From NCBI GenBank assembly GCA_025358115.1, contig JANYKQ010000047.1, positions 1-64,000 on the forward strand: a stretch of DNA of 64,000 nt, given 5' to 3'. Positions 52,446-61,620 of this stretch are shown here, one piece after another. Numbering within the stretch: position 1 is the stretch's first letter; every line of letters starts with the position of its first letter. Position numbers and translations under genes: made by a program. A model generated the notes under the pieces. That model was not told where the DNA came from. It saw nothing but the letters and a program-made list of their open reading frames with translations, and ran no database searches. The stretch is from Methanomicrobiales archaeon. Its GTDB lineage: Archaea > Halobacteriota > Methanomicrobia > Methanomicrobiales > Methanospirillaceae.

Positions 52446-53363
52446 ATGAAAGAGACCTATCTTGTCATTGTTGCTGCAATTCTGTTGCTCTGCTGCATGT
52501 GCATGCCGGCCGGTGCATCTCTCCTGGAAGTCACCGTCAAAGGAACGGTTGCGACCCTCAGCCCGTCTTCAAATACCATTACCCTTGACCACCCCCGGCA
52601 GTACGGGTGCAGTTACCCGGCGGGCGGAGGTACGGTCTGTACCTATACCCCGATGAGTGTTGAGACTCTGACGGGAACCGCACCGGACAGTGCGTCGTTT
52701 TCTGTTTTTAAACCCGGGGATTCGGTTGTTGCCACGAGCCTGGGCGGGGCCGGAGGTACCTGGATTGCGCTGGCAAAACTCTACGGCTCCCGCCCGAACG
52801 AGGAGAACGTGACTGCACTTGAGGGAGACCCTTCCATGATCCCGACACCCCTTGTCGCGGGATACGCGGTGGATATAATGATCTCTCCCAACTGTTCTGC
52901 CTGCACCGGTAGGATCTGCACCGCGGCATCCGCTGACGTAAAGATACTGAGTAATGACATGCTGGTTCAGGAAAATACTCTCCTGCCCGGCCAGGACCTG
53001 CGCTTCAATGGCAAAAATGACGGTTCTGGCATCAGCGTGGTGTTCCGGAAGGGTGAGACCTCGGGCCAGAGCTGCGGAAGTGCGACCGGCACCGGTCCCC
53101 AGGCGATCTCTGTCTTCAGCATAACCGTTGTCCCCCCGGTGGGATTCGATCAGACCAGCCTCAGGACCGCGACTGCGACCCGGACCGAAGAGGTAGTGCC
53201 GACTCCGGTGCAGCTGCCACCGATTGTTCAGCAAACGCCAGGTACCGCCCCTTCCACCGCAACACCCGCCCCCCTGCCGACAGCGAAGTCCGGCATGCAG
53301 CCCCTTGCTGCGCTGGGAGCTGCCGGGTTTGCGGGGCTTGTCCTGGTGATGAGAAAGAACTAA
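52446..53363 (+). CDS. Secreted surface protein with C-terminal anchor
   Basis: 305 residues. A clear signal peptide (MKETYLVIVAAILLL... cut near PAGAS) precedes a beta-rich extracellular domain with paired cysteines (CSYPAGGGTVC, CSACTGRIC). A Thr/Pro/Gln-rich stalk (about 240-278) leads to a terminal helix LAALGAAGFAGLVLVM and basic RKN. That tripartite end resembles an archaeal sorting signal, but no PGF motif is present; TAKSG stands in its place. Function unknown. Confidence 0.72.
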   Translation: MKETYLVIVAAILLLCCMCMPAGASLLEVTVKGTVATLSPSSNTITLDHPRQYGCSYPAGGGTVCTYTPMSVETLTGTAPDSASFSVFKPGDSVVATSLGGAGGTWIALAKLYGSRPNEENVTALEGDPSMIPTPLVAGYAVDIMISPNCSACTGRICTAASADVKILSNDMLVQENTLLPGQDLRFNGKNDGSGISVVFRKGETSGQSCGSATGTGPQAISVFSITVVPPVGFDQTSLRTATATRTEEVVPTPVQLPPIVQQTPGTAPSTATPAPLPTAKSGMQPLAALGAAGFAGLVLVMRKN

Positions 53364-53416
53364 CTTTTTTCCAATCCTTTTTTTTTGTGCGGAACGGGAA
53401 CCTGAAAAATGACTAC

Positions 53417-54706
53417 TCATCCGGCAGTGTCATTCCGGCCAGCCGGTTCGCGTTTCATGGGGCAGACCTCTGCACCCTTCATCTCACCCATGGCCCATGA
53501 ATATCTCTCCCGGACGGCCAGGGGAAGATCGCTTTCAGGAATGGGTACAAACCCGAACGATTGGTAAAAATCCACGAGATGTAGCACGGTGTACATGTAC
53601 AGCACGGAAGTCCCGCACTCCCGGACCAGGGCTTCGATGGCATTCCGGGCGTACCCATGTCCCCTGAACTCGTCCCAGGTGAAGATCCCGTCCACCTCGT
53701 ACCCGTCATCGTGCCGCTTGCACCGGGCAACGCTGACCGGCGTGTCTTCAATAAAAACGGCAAAGATTCGGTCATGGTCGGGATCTGATTTGGTCTGGTG
53801 GTAGTCAAACCAGATCTTCTCGGCCATGTAGAACTCGGATGGGGCGAGTTCCCGGGTGTTGATCTCTAACTGGATTGCGGTGAACATGACCAGCACGGGT
53901 TTTTTTGTCAGTGCAGTAACCTTCGAAGTCGTGATGCCGAGAGGGACTTTCCGGATATAGTCCCTCTTGCCGAAGCGGGCCATCATGACAAGCGAGACAG
54001 CCTCTTCATCCGCGACAATAGCGATCTGGCCGGTCGGGTCGCCGTACCTCACCATCATCTTCACCCGGATATCCGGGTGGGCCTCCTTGATCTTCTCCCG
54101 GGCGTCTGCGAGGCGTGTCTCTACTTCCCGGAGAATGAAATTCATCCGCTCCTCCGTCTCGACCTTCCGGATGACATGGAGGAGAATGATCTCCGAGACT
54201 CCCTCAAGTTCCCCGACAAATTTCAGTGCATCGTTTGCGGGCCGGGAGAAATCGAGCGGGAAGAGGATCCGAAAGAAGAGCGGCCCTGGAATCATCCGTG
54301 GACCGGATGCAGAAAAGCCCTGCGGGGGAAACCGCATGATAAGGACATGGGTCCGGCTGTGGGCAAGGACCTCGATGTCGTCATGGCCAAGAAGGATCTT
54401 ACTGAGGCGCCCTTTCCGGGCCCCCATGATGATTAAGGACGGCCGCTCGGTCTCGGCGGTTTTGAGGATTGCTGCGGGAATGTCATGAACGGGATCTTCC
54501 CGGATGAGGCACCGCACCGCTATATCCGAATTCGTGATGAGTGCCTGCTGCTCTTCCACCTCCTCACGTTCCCGTACAACGGTATGCCCGGTGCGGACGA
54601 TATGAAGCAGGACAATCTCCTGTATGTTCCGGATATCGTTTGCACAGGCCACGAGCTTTTCGGATGTCTCCGACAGATCGGTGGGGATGAGAACCTTCTC
54701 GAACAT
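53417..54706 (-). CDS. Tandem universal-stress-protein and GNAT acetyltransferase fusion
   Basis: 429 residues in three parts: USP domain 1 (about 1-128, starting KVLIPTDLSE), USP domain 2 (about 145-280, ILFPLDFSRPAND) and a GNAT domain (about 290-420) with acetyl-CoA loop EFRGHGYAR. The USP nucleotide motifs are not canonical. The GNAT part is paralogous to the stand-alone protein at 5982-6431, sharing FY.SFGF and GEM.G..VCPM. The USP domains may let a nucleotide or stress signal control acetylation; this is inference. Confidence 0.85.
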   Translation of the reverse strand: MFEKVLIPTDLSETSEKLVACANDIRNIQEIVLLHIVRTGHTVVREREEVEEQQALITNSDIAVRCLIREDPVHDIPAAILKTAETERPSLIIMGARKGRLSKILLGHDDIEVLAHSRTHVLIMRFPPQGFSASGPRMIPGPLFFRILFPLDFSRPANDALKFVGELEGVSEIILLHVIRKVETEERMNFILREVETRLADAREKIKEAHPDIRVKMMVRYGDPTGQIAIVADEEAVSLVMMARFGKRDYIRKVPLGITTSKVTALTKKPVLVMFTAIQLEINTRELAPSEFYMAEKIWFDYHQTKSDPDHDRIFAVFIEDTPVSVARCKRHDDGYEVDGIFTWDEFRGHGYARNAIEALVRECGTSVLYMYTVLHLVDFYQSFGFVPIPESDLPLAVRERYSWAMGEMKGAEVCPMKREPAGRNDTAG

Positions 54707-54845
54707 CGTGCCGGCCTGCTGTCGATTGAGTGTTTGTCCGGTTTGTTCTTATGCATGGTGATCCGGCACCGGCCGGGTGGAATAGCGGTGGAGGATCAAA
54801 ATGCCGGGGGTATCTGTCCATAATATGTACGGGAGGAAATCCGGG

Positions 54846-55379
54846 TCACTCTCCTCTGTCTCCTGGCGGTGCCGGAAAATTATTTTTTTCCCGTTCTGCC
54901 CTCTCCTTCAATGCGAGCAGGTGCCGGTACTGCCAGTCCCGTTCTCCGGCAACGGCAGCATCGGCCTCATCCGGGCTTGCGGCTCTCCAGACTGCCTGCT
55001 GCGCGTATATTGCAGAACCAAGGGAATGTGCGGAAACGTGTGCGGTTGCCACGGCCTGGCCTGCCGCACGGGCAGCCGAGCGGGCGGGAGTATCTTCTCC
55101 AACCTCCCGGGCAGCAGCATGTGATCCCAGCGAGGCCGACCGGATATCTGCCATTCTGAAGACCCCCGTAGTTATCCATACCCGGAGTGCAACGAGTGCG
55201 TTCCGGGGCCGGGGGTCGTCCGGGAATTTCTCCTCAAAGTACGGCAGGACCCTTTCTGCACAGTCGATAGCCCAGACCGCTAATGTTATTTTATCGGTGG
55301 CCTTCACCAGCTCTTCCATTAGTTCATCCCTGCGGTTGAGGGTGAATTTGGGTTGTTTCTTTCGTGGTCCGGGATTCAT
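54846..55379 (-). CDS. Imm5-like putative immunity protein
   Basis: 177 residues, all-helical. It matches the family annotated as putative immunity protein: WAIDCAERVLPYFEEKFPDD.RP, an Ala/His-rich repeat of HAAAREVGE, AARAAGQAVATAHV and HSLGSAIYAQQA. Such proteins were predicted to neutralise polymorphic toxins, but many occur with no toxin nearby, as here. The flanking genes are the USP-GNAT fusion and a histidine kinase. Its role in an archaeon is open. Confidence 0.72.
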   Translation of the reverse strand: MNPGPRKKQPKFTLNRRDELMEELVKATDKITLAVWAIDCAERVLPYFEEKFPDDPRPRNALVALRVWITTGVFRMADIRSASLGSHAAAREVGEDTPARSAARAAGQAVATAHVSAHSLGSAIYAQQAVWRAASPDEADAAVAGERDWQYRHLLALKERAEREKNNFPAPPGDRGE

Positions 55380-55525
55380 GGCAGTTCAGGTTTTTTTAAA
55401 ATTGTCTTTTCTTCCGGCAAGCTACCGGCCCCTTTGTGTTCACACAGGACCCCCCCATCAGGATGGAGGAACGGATTCTCCCTATAAGGTGCGGGAACGG
55501 CAGCGTAAGCCCGGTACAGCAGATG

Positions 55526-56737
55526 TTATTCTTTCCCGTTCAGCCGCCACGCACCTTCCGGCACAGCGATCTCAAACCGGGCTCCCTTTCCGGGCTCGCC
55601 GTTTTCCGTGATCATGATACCTGTGATTGCCAGGATTTCCCGGGAGAGGTACATGCCAAGACCCGTATGCTGGAAAAATTTCCTCTGGAAAATGTTCTCC
55701 TTCTCCCCGGCAGGGATCCCGACCCCGTCATCTTCGCAGACAATGATCCCGCCCCGGTCCGCATGGATAAAGGAGAACCGGATCCTCGTGAGGGTCTTGC
55801 TGTACTTGAGAGAATTCTCCATGAGGTTGTAAAAGACCCGTTCCAGCAGGGGATCTGCATAGATACTGACGGCTTCCACCACCACCTCCAGCCTCACCGT
55901 ACCCGGGTTCAGGTTCCGGGTTGCCCGGACGATTGTCATCTCCAGATCCTGCCAGGAGGGGGAATGGATACCGATCTCCTGGTAATCCCGGGTAAAGCCG
56001 ATCAGGTCCGTGATATTATCCGTCACCTCAGTCTCCTTCCGGATATATTCAAGAAGCCGGGGCTCGTTTGTCAGTGCTTTTGAAAGTTCAAGATAGCCGC
56101 CCAGCACGGTCACCTGGTTGAGGATATCGTGGCTGGAAATGTTGGAGAGGATGTTGAGTTTGGTATGGGCGAGCCGGAGTGCATCCTCAGCTCGTTTCCG
56201 TTCCGTGATGTCAATGATGGACGCGATGCTCTGGAGTGTACCGGGAAAGATCCGGACATAGATGTCAACGTCGATTACCCTGCCGTCCTTCCGGATAACC
56301 TGTGTCTCGTAATGGCAGGGAACTACCGGGTTACCCTCACGGCGTGCCTTGTGATACGCCATAATCCGCTCCCGCTCTGCAGGATCAATGAATGAGAAGA
56401 TCGAAAGGATATGTTCTGTCTCCCCGCGGGAGTACCCCGACATCTGCTCAAAAACGGAATTAACCAGTGAGATGATGCCATTATCTTCGATGACTGCCAG
56501 GCCGGTGCCGGAGTTCTCAAAGATGGTCTGGTAGCGGTGGATCAGGTCTTCGGAAGTCTTCTTGAGCAGGGCATGGATGGAAGAGCGTTCGCGGAGCAGG
56601 TGGGTGTTACCCGATTCCAACCGGCGGATACTGGCGGCAGTTCTCCGGAGGTACGTTTCATACCGTGACCGCTCTCCCGGTGGAAGCGTTTCAAGAAGGG
56701 CACCCAGGTTTTTTTCCAGCTCGTCAAACTGTTTCAT
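55526..56737 (-). CDS. Cytoplasmic PAS histidine kinase
   Basis: 403 residues with no membrane helix. A coiled-coil N-terminus (about 1-70) leads into one PAS domain (70-195), a phospho-acceptor helix with SSHDILNQ, and a HATPase_c domain with NLMENSLKYS, EDDGVGIP and GLGMYLSRE. It follows the FIST gene after 6 bp, so the FIST protein probably supplies its input signal. No receiver protein is directly adjacent. Confidence 0.87.
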   Translation of the reverse strand: MKQFDELEKNLGALLETLPPGERSRYETYLRRTAASIRRLESGNTHLLRERSSIHALLKKTSEDLIHRYQTIFENSGTGLAVIEDNGIISLVNSVFEQMSGYSRGETEHILSIFSFIDPAERERIMAYHKARREGNPVVPCHYETQVIRKDGRVIDVDIYVRIFPGTLQSIASIIDITERKRAEDALRLAHTKLNILSNISSHDILNQVTVLGGYLELSKALTNEPRLLEYIRKETEVTDNITDLIGFTRDYQEIGIHSPSWQDLEMTIVRATRNLNPGTVRLEVVVEAVSIYADPLLERVFYNLMENSLKYSKTLTRIRFSFIHADRGGIIVCEDDGVGIPAGEKENIFQRKFFQHTGLGMYLSREILAITGIMITENGEPGKGARFEIAVPEGAWRLNGKE

Positions 56738-56743
56738 GTGGGA

Positions 56744-57874
56744 TCATTTCCGCAGGCTGATGAGGACAAGCGAGAGCGTCTCGTTGTAGAAATCGCAGGT
56801 GCCAAGCCGGTTATGCCCGATCTCCCCGTAGGTGAAGAACCCGGCAAGCGGGGCGTTCCAGAGCCGGGATGCGGTGAGGACTTCATCTGCTGCCATCGAT
56901 CCGGCAACCCGGTACCGGGCAATGCAGGAGAAGAGGAGGAGCAGGGAGGCAATTGGATGAACGGTATGATACTCTTCCAGTTCCCGGACAGCCTGCCCGA
57001 TGGTCTGGTAGCCAAACGAGCTTGAGAACCGGACGAGCGACCCCTGGGGAACCGAACCGGCAAAGATGAGGGAACCTTTCAAAAAATCCACGGCAAGAAA
57101 TGTACGAAGGACCTCGGTCCCATCCGGACGACGGATCAGGAGCGGGAAATTGATCCCGATCTGCTGGAGTTCGTCATCCTTTACATCCAGGTACTCCTTG
57201 AACACCCCGGTTGCCGGCCTGCCGTTGATAGTGTGGACCGTGTTTCCTTCCGAGGATGTTATCAGCATCTCTGCCCCGATCCCGACCCAGCCGCTCGATG
57301 CGATGCCATGGACATCAACCTTATCCGCATCGAACACAAGAACAACAGCCCCGTCGTGGGAGATACGGTTGCCGGAGAACACAAAAGTATCTTTCATGAG
57401 TCCGTCATCACCAGCCATCCCGCCAAAGAGCGGGACAGATATCCCTGCAGCCTGCTGGATGCCATGGACAATCGCCTCGCCATCGTTTTTCAGGCCGGCA
57501 ATGGCAATGATAAAGGCGGGTTTTGAAAACTGCCTGCTCCCCCATGTGCCGATCCGCTGTCCCAGGGAAAACGAGGTTTCCTCCCCCCGTTCAAAGAGGG
57601 ATATGCGGAACAGGGCCGGGTCAAAGTCCATAAAACAACAGACTGCGGACTGGTCAAGGAACGGCTCAGCTTCCCCGGCAACAAGAATTTCCCCGGCCGT
57701 GGTACAGCCGAAGACCGGGATGCCTTCAGGGCCCAGGGCTGCAACGAGATCCGGAATGTCAAGAGCAATGGAGGAGAAGATGATCCCGAGGGTTGGCCGG
57801 AAGGAGTGAATCTGCCGGTATTTTTCGATCAGTTCGTCAGCGGAGAATGCCGAAAAGCAGGAAGTATTTGGCAT
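56744..57874 (-). CDS. FIST-domain sensory protein
   Basis: 376 residues with FIST_N (about 20-215) and FIST_C (about 220-360) domains. Typical are GCTTAGEI, the GGMAGDDG turn, and the late LLLLFSCIARY with AGFFTYGEIG. FIST domains are predicted small-ligand (amino-acid) sensors and often sit beside signal-transduction genes. Here the stop lies 6 bp before a PAS histidine kinase, forming a two-gene sensing unit. The ligand is unknown. Confidence 0.9.
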   Translation of the reverse strand: MPNTSCFSAFSADELIEKYRQIHSFRPTLGIIFSSIALDIPDLVAALGPEGIPVFGCTTAGEILVAGEAEPFLDQSAVCCFMDFDPALFRISLFERGEETSFSLGQRIGTWGSRQFSKPAFIIAIAGLKNDGEAIVHGIQQAAGISVPLFGGMAGDDGLMKDTFVFSGNRISHDGAVVLVFDADKVDVHGIASSGWVGIGAEMLITSSEGNTVHTINGRPATGVFKEYLDVKDDELQQIGINFPLLIRRPDGTEVLRTFLAVDFLKGSLIFAGSVPQGSLVRFSSSFGYQTIGQAVRELEEYHTVHPIASLLLLFSCIARYRVAGSMAADEVLTASRLWNAPLAGFFTYGEIGHNRLGTCDFYNETLSLVLISLRK

Positions 57875-58391
57875 AGGAGGTTTCTGATTGAATAATACTT
57901 CCGAAGTATAATAAATTACCCGGAGCTGCTTTCAGACACCCCAGGTCTCCTGTTGTAGCATGCCGGTGACGGAAATGCACCCTGCCGGAAATTAAATGTC
58001 AACGGAGCTGTGCAAAGCTCCACGCTTATTATCACTCCACTTCCCGAGCCCTGCCCGCACTAGTCCGCGCCCATCCCGATTGCGAACATTGTCGTAAACT
58101 TACATCCCGGATCTCCGTGATGGGGGAGAGGGGGAGGATCTGACCGCTTCTTTTTTGTGGGGCAGGAAACTATCCCGGCCGGAGATATCCTGTCCGCCCG
58201 TTGCGATCCCTTGTCTCTGCCTGGAACCGGTCTTTCACCCGCTGCTCTTCCTCCCGGCTCCAGCTTCGGGATCCTGGCTCTCCGGCTTTCCGGTTACCGG
58301 ATCTTTTACAGGATGCCGGTATACTAAAAAAGGGCTCTGTAGAAATCATAGTTTTTTATCATAGACCGCTCTTGGGGGCTTTTGGCATCTG
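57875..58391. other. Gene-free gap upstream of the FIST operon
   Basis: The promoter of the FIST-kinase pair lies in the A/T-rich part near 57885-57915. A small hairpin GGAGCT/AGCTCC occurs at about 58003-58020. No gene is supported. Confidence 0.4.
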
Positions 58392-58520
58392 ATGCCGCCG
58401 CCCCCGACGGGGCTTCCTTTGCGGCGGTTCAAGGACTGGACACTTCTCCATACACTGATTTGCCCTGCGAGGCCCCGACGAGGCGGCCGAGCGACCCCCG
58501 AAGGGGGTGGGAGGACTCCT
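58392..58520. repeat. GC-rich intergenic repeat, copy 2 (two modules)
   Basis: The left module (58392-58430) has CCGCCGC/GCGGCGG outer and CCCCG/CGGGG inner inverted repeats and matches, reversed, part of 1297-1316. The right module (58460-58520) matches 37811-37878, with hairpin ACCCCC-GAA-GGGGGT. The remaining DNA up to 58684 is A/T-rich and gene-free. Confidence 0.65.
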
Positions 58521-58684
58521 AAAAACTATAAGAAAAAGGTATCCGATTTTCATATTTTGTGTGTGTATCCCGAGAGTTCATGTGCGTTTCTACTGAGCAA
58601 AAAAAAGAGTAACGATCAGATCTTGGATCGTGCAGGTCACGTACGTTCAGTGTTTCTTCTGTCCCTGCACCGGGGATTTTTCTG

Positions 58685-61552
58685 TTATCTCGTGCGTTTT
58701 GTGATATCCCGCACAATTGCCCAGTACCCGGACCTCTGGCCGGCCCGGTTACGGATAAGGTAGGTCTGCATTTCGACCGGGATAACTCTCCCGTCTTTGT
58801 GCAGGTACTCTTTCTCATACAGGTCGGAATACCCGCGGGTATCAACCTGTTCTTTGAGTATCCTGGTTTCCTGTTCATGCCACCGGGCAGGCGTGATCTC
58901 TTCATATGTCAGGTTTCTGAGTTCATCAACAGAATATCCCAGCATTGCTCTAAAGGCGGGGTTGCACTGGGTAATTTTTCCCTGTACATCAACGGTTGCC
59001 GATCCATCCCTCAGGTTATCGTAGAGGCTGCGGTACTTCACCTCGCTCTCCCGTATTTTCTTCTCGTTCTCCGCGAGCCTCCTGTACTGGAGGCGGAGTT
59101 CTTCTGAACCTGCGGTGATCTGGTCATATGCAGCCCGCAGTTCCTTTTCAGCCCGCTTACGTTCGGTGATATCCAGCAGGGAGGCAACGCTTTTGGTTGT
59201 GCCCGGGATGAGATCTATCATGAGAGAGATATCCCGGATCCCGCCGTCCCGTGCAATGAACCGGAATTCATACCGGGTAAGTGCGCTTTTCCGGTCCGTT
59301 CTTCTCAGCCGGTGCTGTTCGAGCATACGGTCGAGATCTTCTATGACAACAAATTCCGTCCACTTCTTTTTGTTCTCGAGTTCATCTTTCCGGTACCCGC
59401 TCAAACGCTCGAACTCAGAGTTTACCAGGCTTATTGTCGCATCGTTCTCAACGATAACCGTTGCAGTTCCCGTAGTTTCGAAGATGGCACGGTAATTCTC
59501 CTCGCTCTCCTGGAGCGCCTCTTCTGCCCGCCTGCGCTCGGTGATGTCAACCAGGAAATTAAGGGTGGCGGGCCGCCCGTCCCAGTCAATGATTACTGCG
59601 CTGATCTCCACCCATACCAGGCGGTTATCTTTCGGGTTCAACCGGAATGCATACCGTGGCGGAGCATATTCCCCCCTCATCCTTTTTTCGTACCGTTCCA
59701 GGAACATTGCCCGGTCTGATGGATGGACAATATTGGCATAGGGAATTCTGAGAAGTTCCTCTTCACCAAAGCCTGTCATCTCCGTTGTGCGTGGGTTAAC
59801 CAGCACCAGCCTGCCATCCTGCGCCACAAAGATCGCTTCGTTTGCGTTCTCTATCAGGTTGCGGTACTTCTTTTCGCTCTCCCTAAGTGCCTCTTCCGCC
59901 AGTTTTTGTTCGGTGATGTCCCGGCCTACCGACTGGTATTCTGTAGCCGTTCCGGAACTATCGAAGAGGGCCCGGTCGCTCCACCGCTGCCATCGCAGGC
60001 TGCCGTCAGGCATTATGACCTGATGTGCAATGATATCGACCGGGTGGTCCGGCTTTAAGGACTCAAAGAACTGTTTCACCCGCTCCTGCTCTTTTGCCGG
60101 GATATCCGGCCTGAAGCGGTGCCCGATTATGGTATCCCGGTCCAGTCCGAAATACCGGCAGTAGGCTTCATTGACAAAGACATGGGTGCCATCGGGCAGG
60201 AACCGGGAGATGAGCTCGGTCTGGTCCTCGACTACGTTCCGGTACTTCTTTTCGCTCTCCCTGAGCGCCTCTTCTGCCCGCCTGCGATCCGTGATGTCAC
60301 GCGAGATACCGATAATTTCCGCCGGGTGGCGCGGATCATCGATAACCATCGTTGCTGAAACTTCTGTGGAGATTACCGCCCCGTCCTTTCGCCGCATGTC
60401 AAGGGGCAGGGTAAAGACAATCCGTTCTGTATCTCCGGGCTTTCGCTGTGCAATTTTTTCCCGGATCATACCGGTAATCTTTTCAAAGGATTCCGGCATC
60501 AGGACCCCGGCCATGGTCTGGTTCAGCACTTCGTCCGGTGCAAAGCCCCACATTTTTTCCACCGCCGGGCTGATATAGGTGAACCTGCCGCTCGTGACAT
60601 CCAGCGTCCAGATGACATCAGCAGTATATTTTGAAATGAGGCGGTAGCGTGCCTCACTCCACCGGAGGTCCCTCTCTGCCCTCTTGAGGTCAGTGATGTC
60701 CCGTATGATCCCTTCTGTCCCGAGGATCATGCCGGCGGCATCGGTATAAATATGGCTGTTGAACAGGGCCGTGATGATGCAGCCGTCGGCCTTTTTCAGC
60801 CGAACCTCCCGGTTGCTGACGGATTTTTCTGCCAGGATCTCGCCGATTATGGTCTCGTATTCTTCCGGTGCAGCATAGAATTCCTGGGCAGGCCTTCCCA
60901 GCATCTCTTCCTCATTCCGGTAACCCATGGTCCGGACACCGGAGGGGCTCATCATGATGAGGTTCCCCTCGCGGTCCGTGCGGAAGTAGGTATCCTGCAG
61001 GTTCTCGATGATAGTCCGGTACTTCTCCTCGCTTTTCCGGATAGCGGCCTCGGCTCTCTTTCGTTCCGTTATATCACGGGCAACGGCAAGGGCAACCGTT
61101 TTTCCAAAAAGCGCCTGGACATGGCTGTTTACCTCTACCGGGATTACAGAACCGTCTTTTCTGGTATGATCCGCGTAAAAGGTACAGGACCCCGTCGCAG
61201 CCATCTGGACGCTGATTGCGGATATATTCCGGCTGTGCTCTTCCGGTACGATATCAGCAATGCGCATGGTGAGCAGTTCTTCGCGGCTGTACCCGAGGCG
61301 GCTGCACATGACATCGTTGACTTCGAGCAGCCTGCCCGGTGACAGGTCTGGCTGGATCTCGTGGATATAAACAGCGTCAGTAAGGTTGTTGAAGAGATTC
61401 CGGTACTTCTCCTCGCTCTCAAGAAGGGCCTTTGTTGTCCGGCAGCGTTCAACCGCGAGCCGGATGATATGGGAGAGCTCGGCAAACTGGGTCTTTGGAT
61501 TCCCGCCCTTCTGGAGGTAGAAATCGGCGCCGTTGTTGATAGCCTCGATCAC
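58685..61552 (-). CDS. Seven-PAS protein, C-terminal part of a frameshifted receiver-PAS gene
   Basis: 955 residues from the first usable codon. The opening residues GADFYLQKGGNPKTQFAELS are the last third of a response-regulator receiver, including the conserved Lys. Seven PAS domains follow in series, most ending DITERKRAE or close variants. The protein stops after the seventh (RDITKRTR) with no kinase, cyclase or other output. The in-frame reading continues upstream to about 61620, where the rest of the receiver is found in another frame (61621-61815). One missing T in a T4A4 run explains the break. Confidence 0.82.
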   Translation of the reverse strand: MIEAINNGADFYLQKGGNPKTQFAELSHIIRLAVERCRTTKALLESEEKYRNLFNNLTDAVYIHEIQPDLSPGRLLEVNDVMCSRLGYSREELLTMRIADIVPEEHSRNISAISVQMAATGSCTFYADHTRKDGSVIPVEVNSHVQALFGKTVALAVARDITERKRAEAAIRKSEEKYRTIIENLQDTYFRTDREGNLIMMSPSGVRTMGYRNEEEMLGRPAQEFYAAPEEYETIIGEILAEKSVSNREVRLKKADGCIITALFNSHIYTDAAGMILGTEGIIRDITDLKRAERDLRWSEARYRLISKYTADVIWTLDVTSGRFTYISPAVEKMWGFAPDEVLNQTMAGVLMPESFEKITGMIREKIAQRKPGDTERIVFTLPLDMRRKDGAVISTEVSATMVIDDPRHPAEIIGISRDITDRRRAEEALRESEKKYRNVVEDQTELISRFLPDGTHVFVNEAYCRYFGLDRDTIIGHRFRPDIPAKEQERVKQFFESLKPDHPVDIIAHQVIMPDGSLRWQRWSDRALFDSSGTATEYQSVGRDITEQKLAEEALRESEKKYRNLIENANEAIFVAQDGRLVLVNPRTTEMTGFGEEELLRIPYANIVHPSDRAMFLERYEKRMRGEYAPPRYAFRLNPKDNRLVWVEISAVIIDWDGRPATLNFLVDITERRRAEEALQESEENYRAIFETTGTATVIVENDATISLVNSEFERLSGYRKDELENKKKWTEFVVIEDLDRMLEQHRLRRTDRKSALTRYEFRFIARDGGIRDISLMIDLIPGTTKSVASLLDITERKRAEKELRAAYDQITAGSEELRLQYRRLAENEKKIRESEVKYRSLYDNLRDGSATVDVQGKITQCNPAFRAMLGYSVDELRNLTYEEITPARWHEQETRILKEQVDTRGYSDLYEKEYLHKDGRVIPVEMQTYLIRNRAGQRSGYWAIVRDITKRTR

Positions 61553-61620
61553 GACCTCTTCGCGGCCGCGGCCGGTGAACAGGATGAACGGGACCTGGTT
61601 TCCTTCGCCGCGGAGGGCTT

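Noticed and set aside
52569-53420. 283-codon minus-strand frame opposite the surface protein gene
   Set aside because: The plus-strand gene has a signal peptide, Cys pairs and anchor; the opposite frame has only Arg/Gly-rich sequence.
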